This document shows positions 37,548 through 45,798 of a stretch of DNA of 64,000 nt, piece by piece. Position 1 is the first letter of the stretch; every line of letters begins with the position of its first letter. Position numbers and translations under genes: made by a program. Source of the stretch: Myxococcales bacterium (lineage in GTDB: Bacteria > Myxococcota_A > Polyangia > Haliangiales > Haliangiaceae); assembly GCA_016707895.1 (NCBI GenBank), contig JADJGV010000009.1, positions 248,001 to 312,000 on the forward strand, in the 5' to 3' direction. The notes beneath the pieces are model-generated. The model was not told the DNA's origin, did no database searches, and saw only the letters and a program-made list of their open reading frames with translations.

Positions 37548-38077
37548 GACACGCGCGTCACCGCGCCCTCGTGCTGCTGGCCGCCGGCGCCGAGGTACAG
37601 CGACCCGCCGGTCACCGCCAGCTCCCAGCGGTTCATGCGATCGAGCGTCCCGGCCACCGCGTCGAGGAACTCCGGGGCCAGCGCGTACAGCTCGATCGCG
37701 TCGACCTTGTGGACGTTGCGCTCGCGCAGCTCGGCCAGCAGCGCCACCAGGTTGCGCCAGCCGTAGACCGCGACGCGGGGGCTGGCCTTGGCCGCGCGGT
37801 GCAGGCGATCGGCCGCGGGCAGGCCGACCTCGATCCACGCCCGCAGATCGCCGCGCAGGTCGCGCTGCCACAGCGCGGGCTCGTCGTCGGCGGCCAGCCC
37901 GCGGCTGAAGTCGACGCCCTCGGCGTGCTCGAGCGCGCGGGCGATCACCCGCGCCACCAGGTAGCGCTCGCTCTCGGAGGGGTGCTGCGCGACCCGCAGG
38001 TCGAGGGTCTCGTACAGGCCGCGGTCGCTGTCGGCGAGCGCGATCTCGAAGCGGCGGACGGTCGCGGTCAGGGCCAT
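37544..38077 (-). CDS. yaeQ: YaeQ family protein
   Basis: A 177-residue protein with the full YaeQ pattern: TVRRFEIALADSDRGLYETL, AQHPSESERYLVARVIARAL, VDFSRGLAADDEPALWQRDL and the C-terminal SLYLGAGGQQ. YaeQ is a PD-(D/E)XK-fold protein of unclear cellular role (it suppresses some RfaH defects in enteric bacteria). Length is normal. Its ATG overlaps the upstream lipoprotein stop (ATGA) and its stop overlaps the methyltransferase GTG, so it lies in a three-gene operon. Confidence 0.9.
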   Translation of the reverse strand: MALTATVRRFEIALADSDRGLYETLDLRVAQHPSESERYLVARVIARALEHAEGVDFSRGLAADDEPALWQRDLRGDLRAWIEVGLPAADRLHRAAKASPRVAVYGWRNLVALLAELRERNVHKVDAIELYALAPEFLDAVAGTLDRMNRWELAVTGGSLYLGAGGQQHEGAVTRVS

Positions 38078-39123
38078 CACATCTCCGGCGGCGGGGGGCA
38101 GTTGCACGGGGTGCCGGCGGTGCAGCCGGCCGCGTCGTCGGCGATCATCAACGCGTCGAACGCGGCGCGGGTATAGCGCGTCCCGATCGCGACCTGGGCG
38201 CCCAGCGGGCTGCAGGTCTGGAAGACGTCGTAGCCGGCGGTCGCGGTCGCGAGCGAGCCCCGCACCGTCAGGTGCTCGCCGCCCGCCGCGCTGGCGTAGG
38301 CGGCGACGCCGACCGCCTGACCATCGGTGAGGGGCTGACCGATCATCCCCGATCCGATCAGCTGCTCGTCGCCGGTGCTCATGCGGCGGTAGCTGGTGGC
38401 GTAGCCGCTGCTCATGCCGCCGGTGTCGTCGATCTCGACCCGGCAGCCGACCGGCTCGCCGTTGGTGGTCTGGGTGTGGATCCACGCGATGACCGCGTGG
38501 CGATCGACGCCGACGCCGGCGTCGTTGGCGGCTGGCATCAGCGTGAGCACCTGGCCGCGGACCAGCACCTGCGGCCGGGCGAACGTGGCCATCGGAAACA
38601 CCACCTGCCGCGGCTCGGCGGCGGCGTCCTGGGTCAGCCGGCTGCCGCTGATGCGCCAGGCCGAGGCCACGCCGGTGATCGTGTAGCGGCTGAGCGTGTT
38701 GGTGGCGAAGCCGTCGAACCACGCGATGCACTGCGACGTGCCGACCTCGAGATCGCAGGCGTCGCCGAGGCCGTCCTGATCGGCGTTGGCGCCGCCGGCG
38801 CCGAAGACGGTCGGGCACGGATCGCAGCGATCGCCGAGGCCGTCGCCGTCGTCGTCGCGCTGCAGCGGGTTGGGTACCGTCGGGCAGTTGTCGCCGGTGG
38901 CCACGCCGTCGCCGTCGGGATCGGTCGCCGAGGCGTCGCCAGGCGCGTCGGTGGGCGCGTCGGGCCCGGCCGCGCCGTCGCCGGGGTCCCCGTCGGCGAG
39001 CGCGCCATCGGCGGTCGCGCCGTCGCGGTTCACCACCGGATCGAGCCCGAAAAGCTGGTTGCAGCCGCTCGCCGCCAGCGCCAGCGCGAACGACGCGACG
39101 GTCGGCCACACCGCGAAGCGCAT
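38077..39123 (-). CDS. Lipoprotein with thrombospondin type 3-like calcium repeats
   Basis: A 348-residue lipoprotein (lipobox ALAASGC). Residues about 65-125 contain Asp/Asn/Gly-rich Ca-binding repeats, TDPDGDGVATGDNCPTVPNP, RDDDGDGLGDRCDPCP and NADQDGLGDACD, as in thrombospondin type 3 modules. The C-terminal half is a strand-rich domain with paired Cys (SQCIAWFDGF, CRVEIDDTGG, CTAGTPCNCPPPPEM) and may be a lectin or laminin-G-like module, not certain. It is surface-exposed by prediction. First gene of the operon with yaeQ. The 22 bp to the divergent alkyltransferase-like gene are too short for two ordinary promoters, so they overlap. Confidence 0.75.
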   Translation of the reverse strand: MRFAVWPTVASFALALAASGCNQLFGLDPVVNRDGATADGALADGDPGDGAAGPDAPTDAPGDASATDPDGDGVATGDNCPTVPNPLQRDDDGDGLGDRCDPCPTVFGAGGANADQDGLGDACDLEVGTSQCIAWFDGFATNTLSRYTITGVASAWRISGSRLTQDAAAEPRQVVFPMATFARPQVLVRGQVLTLMPAANDAGVGVDRHAVIAWIHTQTTNGEPVGCRVEIDDTGGMSSGYATSYRRMSTGDEQLIGSGMIGQPLTDGQAVGVAAYASAAGGEHLTVRGSLATATAGYDVFQTCSPLGAQVAIGTRYTRAAFDALMIADDAAGCTAGTPCNCPPPPEM

Positions 39124-39145
39124 CCCGATCACGGTACCATGGGTC

Positions 39146-39664
39146 ATGGCACGCACCGCGATCGACAAGCGCGACCACGCCGACCCGCCGCGGGTCGAGG
39201 TGCTCACCGAGTCGAAGTCCCCGAACTACCCCGTCGGGAAGATGCTGATCTCGTCGCCGCGCGAGCTCGAGGCGGTGATCCACCGGATCCCCGAGGGCCG
39301 CGTGCTCACGCTGGCCGCGCTGCGCGCCAACCTGGCCAAGGCCCACCGCGCCGACTACACCTGCCCGCTGACCACCGGCATCTTCCTGCGCGTCGTCGGC
39401 GAGGCCGCCGAGGAGGAGCGGGCCGCGCGCGGCGGCGACGTCGCGCCGTACTGGCGAGTCGTGCGCGACGACGGCGCGCTGATCGACACGCTGCCCGGCG
39501 GCACCGAGGCCCAGGCCCGGCGGCTGGTCGCCGAGGACGTGACCGTGCTGTTCCTGGGCAAGGTGCCCAAGGTCACCGAGGTCAGCCACTTCGCGTGGAC
39601 GCCGCCGGCGCTGGGCAAGGCCGGGCTCAAGGCCGCCCCGGCGAAGCGGAGCGGCCGGCGATAG
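39146..39664 (+). CDS. MGMT/alkyltransferase-like family protein without catalytic Cys
   Basis: A 172-residue protein related to the DNA-binding domain of O6-alkylguanine-DNA methyltransferases. The winged-helix segment (VIHRIPEGRVLTLAALRANL) and TTGIFLRVVGEA are in order. The active-site PCHRVV is replaced by PYWRVVRDDGALI. Alkyltransferase-like proteins (Atl) carry PWHRVV and act as damage sensors that call in nucleotide excision repair. The aromatic residue here at the Cys position supports that mode. It has a longer N-terminus and insert than classical Atl, so it may be a distinct subfamily. Divergent from the calcium-repeat lipoprotein. Confidence 0.7.
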   Translation: MARTAIDKRDHADPPRVEVLTESKSPNYPVGKMLISSPRELEAVIHRIPEGRVLTLAALRANLAKAHRADYTCPLTTGIFLRVVGEAAEEERAARGGDVAPYWRVVRDDGALIDTLPGGTEAQARRLVAEDVTVLFLGKVPKVTEVSHFAWTPPALGKAGLKAAPAKRSGRR

Positions 39665-39680
39665 CCGCGCGGGCGCTCGG

Positions 39681-40352
39681 CTACCGGGCGTGGGGCCGCA
39701 GCGCGACGTCGACCACCGCGTCGATGAACGCCGCCGCCGCCGCGCGGCACGCGGCGAGGTCCCCCGGGCGCTGGCCGGTGAGCCACGCGCACGCGAAGTT
39801 GGTCTCGGTGGGCGGCGCGATGATCTTCACCGCGCGCACGTCGGCGGCCTTGAGCGCGGCGTCGAAGCCGAGCGTGGCCTCGAGCGGCGGCGCCACCAGG
39901 TAGGCCAGGCACTCGCCGACCGCCAGCCCGCTCTCCTTCGCCAGGTAGTGGCCGAGCGAGCCGATCACGTGCGGGAAGACGGTGACGCCGCGCGCGCCGT
40001 CGGCGTCGTAGAAGCAGGCGTCGTGGGCCAGGCACGCGGTCAGCGCGGCGAGGCCGTCCTCGATCGACTGCGGCTCGGCGGCGGCCAGCACGCCGAGGAT
40101 CTCGCCCGACAGCTTCCCCGAGGCGTGGGCGCTGCCGGCGTAGAAGCTCTTCGCGAACACCACGTCGACCGCGGCGTGCTTGGTGGCCTCGTCGAGCGCG
40201 ACGTACAGCGCGTCGTCCTGATCGCAGGTCACCAGGCCCAGCGAGGTGTGGCGCGTGGGATCGGCGCCGTAGGCGGCGAGCAGCGCGGGATCGGCGTTGG
40301 GGATGCGGCGCACCGACAGCAGCGTCGGGACGATCGGCTCGAGCAGGCTCAT
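39681..40352 (-). CDS. eutL: Ethanolamine utilisation microcompartment shell protein EutL
   Basis: A 223-residue tandem BMC-fold shell protein. Matching segments are TSLGLVTCDQDDALYVALDEATKHA, VVFAKSFYAGSAHASGKLSG and EILGVLAAAEP in the first half, and LAYLVAPPLEATLGFDAALKAADVR and PPTETNFACAWLTG in the second. EutL forms pseudo-hexameric trimers with gated pores in the ethanolamine microcompartment shell. Its ATG overlaps the eutC stop (ATGA). No other shell gene (eutS, eutK, eutM, eutN) is in the window, so how it functions here is unclear. Confidence 0.9.
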   Translation of the reverse strand: MSLLEPIVPTLLSVRRIPNADPALLAAYGADPTRHTSLGLVTCDQDDALYVALDEATKHAAVDVVFAKSFYAGSAHASGKLSGEILGVLAAAEPQSIEDGLAALTACLAHDACFYDADGARGVTVFPHVIGSLGHYLAKESGLAVGECLAYLVAPPLEATLGFDAALKAADVRAVKIIAPPTETNFACAWLTGQRPGDLAACRAAAAAFIDAVVDVALRPHAR

Positions 40353-41257
40353 CGGGCACCTCCGCGCTCGACCAGTCGCTGCCGCACCTGCGGCGCGCGG
40401 TAGCCGCGCTCGATCACCGCGTCGACCTTGGCCAGGTCGAGGCCGACGCCGCTGGTCCCCTGCTGGATCATCGCGTGGGCCAGCGCCGCCAGCCGCGGCG
40501 CAGCCTCCTCGGCCGGCGTGCCGCGGGCGTGCAGGTTGGACATCATGTTGCGGTCGCCGTCGGTCTTGCCCAGCGCGGGGCCGTGGACCAGGTACGCCGA
40601 CAGGCCGTCACCGGTGCCCAGCCCCGGCCGCTCGCCGAGCAGGATGATCGCGACCTTGGCGCCGACCTCGGCGCCGATCTCGTCCTCGAGCCACACCCGC
40701 GCGAACTTCGCGCACAGCGGCGCGCCGACGGTGAGCCCGCGCGCGCGCAGCGCCGCGACCGTGGCCTCGTACAGCGCCGGGCCGGCCTGCATGCACGCCA
40801 GCGCCGACAGCCCGTCGGCGAGGATGACCTGCACGTCGACGCCCTTGGGCGCCTCGGCCTGCAGCCGGGCCAGCGCGTCGGGCGCCAGGCGACGTCCGAG
40901 ATCCGGACGCAGCAGGTACTCGCGGTGATCGGCGACCCGGGTCTGCAGCGGCAGGAAGCCGTGGTCCTTGGCCCAGCCGTCGGTGAGCTCGGCGGCGACC
41001 GCCTCGTGGGCCACGGCCAGCTCGGCCTGGAACTGCAGCACGACGTCGGTGGCGTAGCGGGTGCCGACGTGGCCGACGCCGAGCAGCGCGGTGGTGTGCG
41101 CGCTGGCGGCGCCCGGCGTGAGCGGCGGCCGGCGCGCCACGTAGACCCGGGCCGGCGGCGCCACCACCGGCGGCAGCGCGATCCGCGGCGGCATGGGATC
41201 GGCGGCGCCGCGGCGGGCCCGCGCCTCGGCCACCAGCGCGCGGGTCAGGCTGGTCAC
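40349..41257 (-). CDS. eutC: Ethanolamine ammonia-lyase light chain EutC
   Basis: A 302-residue small subunit from GTG. Diagnostic segments are VQVILADGLSALACMQAGPALY, KVAIILLGERPGLGTGDGLSAYL, NMMSNLHARGTPAEEAA and GVGLDLAKVDAVIERG. With EutB it uses adenosylcobalamin to convert ethanolamine into acetaldehyde and ammonia. The N-terminal 60 residues are Pro/Ala-rich and longer than the minimum; in other bacteria this region targets the enzyme to the microcompartment. It overlaps eutB by 4 nt and eutL by 4 nt, so the three are co-translated. Confidence 0.92.
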   Translation of the reverse strand: MTSLTRALVAEARARRGAADPMPPRIALPPVVAPPARVYVARRPPLTPGAASAHTTALLGVGHVGTRYATDVVLQFQAELAVAHEAVAAELTDGWAKDHGFLPLQTRVADHREYLLRPDLGRRLAPDALARLQAEAPKGVDVQVILADGLSALACMQAGPALYEATVAALRARGLTVGAPLCAKFARVWLEDEIGAEVGAKVAIILLGERPGLGTGDGLSAYLVHGPALGKTDGDRNMMSNLHARGTPAEEAAPRLAALAHAMIQQGTSGVGLDLAKVDAVIERGYRAPQVRQRLVERGGAR

Positions 41258-42615
41258 GCCACCACCCCCGCGTCGCCGAACCGCGGCCCGGGCGCGCCGT
41301 CCCTGGTGATGCCCTTGTCCTCGCACCACGCGTCGAACTCCGGCGTCGGCCGCTTGCCCAGCAGCCGGCGCACGCTCGGGATGTCGTGGAAGCTGGTCGA
41401 CTGGTAGTTGAGCATGATGTCGTCGCCGACCGGCAGGCTCATCAGGTACGTGCAGCCGGCGGCGGCGAGGAGCACCTTGGTGCTCTCGAGCTCGTCCTGG
41501 CTCATCCGCGCGTGGTAGGTGAAGCACGCGTCGCAGCCCATCGGCAGGCCGAGCAGCTTGCCCATGAAGTGATCCTCGAGCGCGGCCCGCGTGATCTGCG
41601 GCCCGTCCTCGAGGTACTCGGGGCCGATGAAGCCGACGACGGTGTTGACCAGGAACGGCCGGTAGCGCCGGGCCAGGCCGTAGCAGCGGGCCTCGATCGT
41701 CAGCTGATCGGCGCCGTGGTGGGCCGCGCTCGACAGCGCCGAGCCCTGGCCGGTCTCGAAGTACATGACGTTGGGGCCGCGCGCGGTGCCCTTGGCCTTC
41801 ATCAGCGCCCAGGCGTCGTCGAGCAGCGCCACCGACACGCCGAACGCGCGGTTGCCGGCCTCGGTGCCGGCCAGCGACTGGAACATCAGGTCCATCGGGC
41901 AGCCCAGCGCCAGCGCCTTCATCTGCACCGTGACGTGGGACAGCACGCAGTGCTGGGTCGGGATCGCGTGCCGCTTGCACACCGCGTCGAGCGCCGTGAG
42001 GATCGCCGCGGTCGACGCCGGCGTGTCGGTCGCCGGGTTCACGCCGATCACCGCGTCGCCGCAGCCGTAGCTCAGGCCCTCGCGCGCCGACGCCAGGATG
42101 CCGTCGACGTCGTCGGACGGGTGGTTGGGCTGGACCCGCGACGACAGCCGGCCCGGCAGGCCCAGCGTGTTGTTGGCCCGCACCACCACCTCGCACTTGG
42201 CCGCGACCGTCATCAGGTCGAGGTTCGACATCAGCTTGCACACCGCCGCCGCCATCTCCGGGGTCAGGCCGGGCGCCACCGCGCGCAGGGTCGCGCCGCT
42301 GGTCGAGGTCTCGAGCAGCCACTCGCGGAACTGCCCGACGGTCAGGTGCGCCACCGCCTTGTAGGCCAGATCGTCGAGGTCGTCCTCGACCACGCGGGTC
42401 ACCTCGTCCTGGTCGTAGGGGACGACCGGGTTGGCGCGCAGCTCGGCCAGCGTCAGGTCGGCCAGCACCGCGCGCGCCGCGACCCGCTCGACGGTGCTGC
42501 GCGCCGACACCCCGGCCAGGTCGTCGCCGCTCTTGGGCGGGTTGGCGCGGCCGAGCAGCTCCTTCACCGAGTCGAAGCGGTAGCGCACCCCGCGGATGGT
42601 GGCGGCCAGATCCAC
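41254..42615 (-). CDS. eutB: Ethanolamine ammonia-lyase heavy chain EutB
   Basis: A 453-residue large subunit starting at GTG, exactly the usual EutB length. Seen blocks are VCKLMSNLDLMTVAAKCEVV, NTLGLPGRLSSRVQPNHPSD, GLSYGCGDAVIGVNPATDT, CVLSHVTVQMKALALGCPMD and TYHARMSQDELESTKVLL. The TIM-barrel active site binds ethanolamine and B12. First gene of the eutBCL operon. No regulator (EutR), ATP:cobalamin transferase (EutT) or B12 riboswitch is found in the 81 bp upstream. Confidence 0.93.
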   Translation of the reverse strand: MDLAATIRGVRYRFDSVKELLGRANPPKSGDDLAGVSARSTVERVAARAVLADLTLAELRANPVVPYDQDEVTRVVEDDLDDLAYKAVAHLTVGQFREWLLETSTSGATLRAVAPGLTPEMAAAVCKLMSNLDLMTVAAKCEVVVRANNTLGLPGRLSSRVQPNHPSDDVDGILASAREGLSYGCGDAVIGVNPATDTPASTAAILTALDAVCKRHAIPTQHCVLSHVTVQMKALALGCPMDLMFQSLAGTEAGNRAFGVSVALLDDAWALMKAKGTARGPNVMYFETGQGSALSSAAHHGADQLTIEARCYGLARRYRPFLVNTVVGFIGPEYLEDGPQITRAALEDHFMGKLLGLPMGCDACFTYHARMSQDELESTKVLLAAAGCTYLMSLPVGDDIMLNYQSTSFHDIPSVRRLLGKRPTPEFDAWCEDKGITRDGAPGPRFGDAGVVA

Positions 42616-42696
42616 GGCGCCGACTGTACCGCGTCGGCGCGGGCGACGATCGCGCGGGCGGTGGAATAGGCCGGGCGGGTCGCGCGTTGCGCGCGC

Positions 42697-43800
42697 GTGC
42701 TCGTGCGCCTGGGGTTCGCGATCGTCGCCGTGGTCCTGATCGTCGCCGCCGCGGCGACCCGGCCGGCGGCGCGCCCGCGCGCGGCGCCGCTGACCCACGA
42801 CGCGTACGTCTGGCAGCGGCGGTGGACCGGCGCGGTGCGCGACGCGGTGGCGGCGGCGCCGTCCGAGCTGGGCGGGCTGCGGGTGCTGACCGTCGACGTC
42901 GACGCCGCCGGCCCGGGGTGGGCCGAGGTCGACGCCGCGACGCTGGCCGCGGCCGGGCGGCCGGTGACCGCGGTGGTGCGGATCGCCGGCGCGCGCCTGC
43001 CGGCCGAGGTGCCGATGGCCGACGTGCTGGCGCGGGTCGCGGCGTGGCGCGCCGCCGGGGTCGAGGTGGTCGGCGTCGAGATCGACCACGACTGCGCGAG
43101 CGCGGCCTTGCCCGACTACGCGGCGTGGCTGGCGCGCCACCGTCCGCCGGCGCCGCTGCGGTTCTCGATCACGGCGCTGCCGGCGTGGGCCGACAGCGCG
43201 GCGCTGCGCGCGGTGGCGGCGGCGGTCGACGAGCTCGTCGTGCAGGTCCACGCGGTGCGCGCGCCGGCGCTGTTCGAGCCGCGGGCGGCCCGGGCCGGGC
43301 TGGCGCGGTTCGCCGCGGCGGTGCCGGCGGCGGCGCTGCGGGTGGCGCTGCCGACCTACGACGCGGTGGTGGCGGGCACGCTCGAGCGCTCGCGCCCGAC
43401 CGAGGTCGCGGCCTTCCTGCGCTGGCTCGAGCGCGGCGACGCGCCGCCGATCCGCGGCGTCGTGTGGTTCCGCTTGCCGGTGGCGGGCGACGACCGCGCC
43501 TGGGCGGTCGCGACGCTGCGCGCGGTGATCGCCGGCGCGCCGCTGCGCGGGACGGTGATCGCCGAGCTGGTGGCCACCGGTCCGGCGCAGGCCGACGTGC
43601 GGTTGCGCAACACCGGCAACATCCCGGCCGCGTGGCCGGCGCTCACGCTGGGCGGCGCGGTGCGCGGCGCCGATCTGATCGGCGGCTACGTCTCCGCGGA
43701 CGGCCATCGCTTCGTCGCGCCGGGCCGCGAGCTCGCGCCCGGCGCCACCGCGGTCGTCGGCTGGGCGACCGGAGAGGACCTCACGCTCGATGCGCGCTGA
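42697..43800 (+). CDS. DUF3142 domain protein
   Basis: A 367-residue protein with an N-terminal membrane anchor (LGFAIVAVVLIVAAAATRP), then a TIM-barrel-like DUF3142 domain: AYVWQRRWTGAVRDAV at the start, GVEVVGVEIDHDCASAALPDYAAWL as the central motif, and LRFSITALPAWADSAALRA. Glycosidase-like acidic residues (EIDHD) are visible, so an envelope glycan role is possible. The GTG start at 42697 is the most upstream that gives a membrane segment. It overlaps the following TPR-like gene by 11 nt, so the two are a functional pair. Confidence 0.75.
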   Translation: MLVRLGFAIVAVVLIVAAAATRPAARPRAAPLTHDAYVWQRRWTGAVRDAVAAAPSELGGLRVLTVDVDAAGPGWAEVDAATLAAAGRPVTAVVRIAGARLPAEVPMADVLARVAAWRAAGVEVVGVEIDHDCASAALPDYAAWLARHRPPAPLRFSITALPAWADSAALRAVAAAVDELVVQVHAVRAPALFEPRAARAGLARFAAAVPAAALRVALPTYDAVVAGTLERSRPTEVAAFLRWLERGDAPPIRGVVWFRLPVAGDDRAWAVATLRAVIAGAPLRGTVIAELVATGPAQADVRLRNTGNIPAAWPALTLGGAVRGADLIGGYVSADGHRFVAPGRELAPGATAVVGWATGEDLTLDAR

Positions 43801-45766
43801 TCGATCCCACCTGCTGCTCGCGGTCGGCGCCCTGGCCGCGCTGGCGACGACCCGCCCGGCCCGAGCCTGCGGCCCCGACTTCCCGCCCGAGCTGTTGAGC
43901 GATCGCGGCGCCGCGGTCGCCGGGCTCCCCGAGGGCATCTTCGTCGACGAGGCCGCCGCGCTGGTGCCGGCGCACGAGGCCTACCGCCCGCGCGATGTCG
44001 TCGCGCCGCCGCCGACCCTGATCGAGGGGATGCTGTACCGCGCCGGCGCGGTCGCGTTCCACGCCGGGCGGCGCGACGAGGCCGCGCGCTGGTTCCACGC
44101 CGTGCTGGCGTTGCCGCCGCCGCTGCGCCGCGCGCGGTCGACCTCGGCCGCGTTCAGCCTGGGCCGGCTCAACGTCGCCGGCGGCGGGGCCGCGGCCTAC
44201 CGGCAGGTGCGGGCGCTGGTCGACGCCGGCTACGTCGACCCGGATGGGCTGGCGGCGGCCAGCCTGTGGCTGGAGGGCTGGCTGACCAGCGGCCGCACGT
44301 CCGTCGAGCTGCTGGCCGCGTCGGCGGCGCTCGGCAACCAGCACAGCATCGCGGACCTGCTCGAGGTGGTCCGCGACGCGATCGCCGATGGTGGCGAGGC
44401 GGCGCTGCTCGAGCACCCGGTCGGGCAGCGGCTGGTCGCGGCGTACCTGTACGCGCGCGACGGCGAGCTGGGCGAGGCCGAGCGGGCGCGGCTGTGGCAG
44501 GCCATCGCGGCGCTGCCGCAGATGGACGGCGCCGATCGCCTAGCGGCGGCGGCGTACCGCGGCGGCGACTGGGCGCGCGCCGCGCAGCTCGCGAGCCGCG
44601 CGCCCGACACCGCGATCGCGCGCTGGGTGCGGGGCAAGCTGGCCGCGCGCGCCGGCGATCCGATCGCCGCCGGCGACCTGGTGTGCGCCGCGGCGACGGC
44701 GTTGCCGCCGACCTCGGCGTGCCCGGACTTCATCTGCGGTGACTACCTGGCCCGCGACCGCGCGCTGGCCGAGTGCGCGACGTTGCGGCTCGCGGCCGAT
44801 CGCCCGGTCGAGGCGATGCGCGCGGCGTGGGCGGCCCGCCACCGGTACCGCGACGCGCTGTTCATCGCCGAGCGGGTGCTGACGCTCGACGAGCTCGGCG
44901 CGTTCGTCGCGACGCTGCCGGCCGATCCCGCCGACGTCGCGACGGCGAGCGCGGCGCCCGACGAGGTCGAGTACCTCTCGGTCTACGACTACGAGCTGGT
45001 CAGCGCCGCGTCGATGCGGGCGCTCTACGGCCGGCGGCTGATGCGGGTCGGGCGGATGGCCGAGGCGCTGCCGTGGTTGCCGATCGAGGAGCGCGTGGCC
45101 GCGGCCGCGTACGGCGCCGGGCGCGCGCTGGCGGCCGACACCCGCGATCCGATCGCACGGGCCGCGTGGCTGTTCGCCGCGTCGAAGGTCGCGCGCACCC
45201 ACGGCCTGGAGCTCATGGGCACCGAGCACGCCCCGGACTGGGCGACATGGGGCGGGAACTACGACGTCGCCGCGTATGCCCGCTACGCGCTCGCTGACGA
45301 CGCCGAGGACGCCGAGGACGCCGCCATCGCCGACGAGCCCGCCGGCGCGCCGCCGCCGATCGCGCAGCCGACCGCCGCCGAGCAAGCCCGGGTCGCCGGC
45401 AGCGCGCCCCGGTTCGACGAGCGCTGGCACTACCGCGTGATCGCCGCCGGCCTGGCCCGCGACGCGGCCGACCTGGTGCCGCTCCGCAGCCAGGCGCGCG
45501 CCGCGCTCCGCTGCTGGGCTGACGGCTACGCGACCTTCGCGTTCCAGGGGTGCCCGGAGCCGGACTTCGTCGCCGCACGCCACACGCGCACGTCCTACCG
45601 CGGCACGATCTCGCCGCGGCGCTACCCGCGCTGGCTCCGGCGGATCGCCCGGCGGGTGCGCGCGGCCCACCACGCCGCGCCGTGGGCGGCGCTGGCGGCG
45701 CTGGCGGCGCTCGGCGCGCTGATCGTCGTCCGCCGCGGGCCCCGCCGGCCGGCGCTGCGCCCGTAG
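43790..45766 (+). CDS. Periplasmic TPR/helical-repeat protein, partner of DUF3142
   Basis: A 658-residue protein with a cleavable signal peptide (LLLAVGALAALATTRPARA-CGPDFP) starting C-G-P-x-F-P. The bulk is helical repeats with TPR-like spacing (LYRAGAVAFHAGRRDEAARWF, AAAYRGGDWARAAQLASR, RGKLAARAGDPIAAGDLVCAA). A short tail has a possible C-terminal membrane helix (WAALAALAALGALIVV). A pair of DUF3142 and such a protein has been seen in several proteobacteria; the role is unknown. Start chosen because it gives the signal peptide. Confidence 0.65.
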   Translation: MRADRSHLLLAVGALAALATTRPARACGPDFPPELLSDRGAAVAGLPEGIFVDEAAALVPAHEAYRPRDVVAPPPTLIEGMLYRAGAVAFHAGRRDEAARWFHAVLALPPPLRRARSTSAAFSLGRLNVAGGGAAAYRQVRALVDAGYVDPDGLAAASLWLEGWLTSGRTSVELLAASAALGNQHSIADLLEVVRDAIADGGEAALLEHPVGQRLVAAYLYARDGELGEAERARLWQAIAALPQMDGADRLAAAAYRGGDWARAAQLASRAPDTAIARWVRGKLAARAGDPIAAGDLVCAAATALPPTSACPDFICGDYLARDRALAECATLRLAADRPVEAMRAAWAARHRYRDALFIAERVLTLDELGAFVATLPADPADVATASAAPDEVEYLSVYDYELVSAASMRALYGRRLMRVGRMAEALPWLPIEERVAAAAYGAGRALAADTRDPIARAAWLFAASKVARTHGLELMGTEHAPDWATWGGNYDVAAYARYALADDAEDAEDAAIADEPAGAPPPIAQPTAAEQARVAGSAPRFDERWHYRVIAAGLARDAADLVPLRSQARAALRCWADGYATFAFQGCPEPDFVAARHTRTSYRGTISPRRYPRWLRRIARRVRAAHHAAPWAALAALAALGALIVVRRGPRRPALRP

Positions 45767-45798
45767 CGGTCGGCGCCCGGGCCGGCGGCGACGGCGCG

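Noticed and set aside
39681..42615. Complete ethanolamine microcompartment operon
   Set aside because: Only eutB, eutC and eutL are present. The flanking genes are unrelated.
42616..42696. Adenosylcobalamin riboswitch before eutB
   Set aside because: Only 81 bp, and no B12-box-like sequence was seen.
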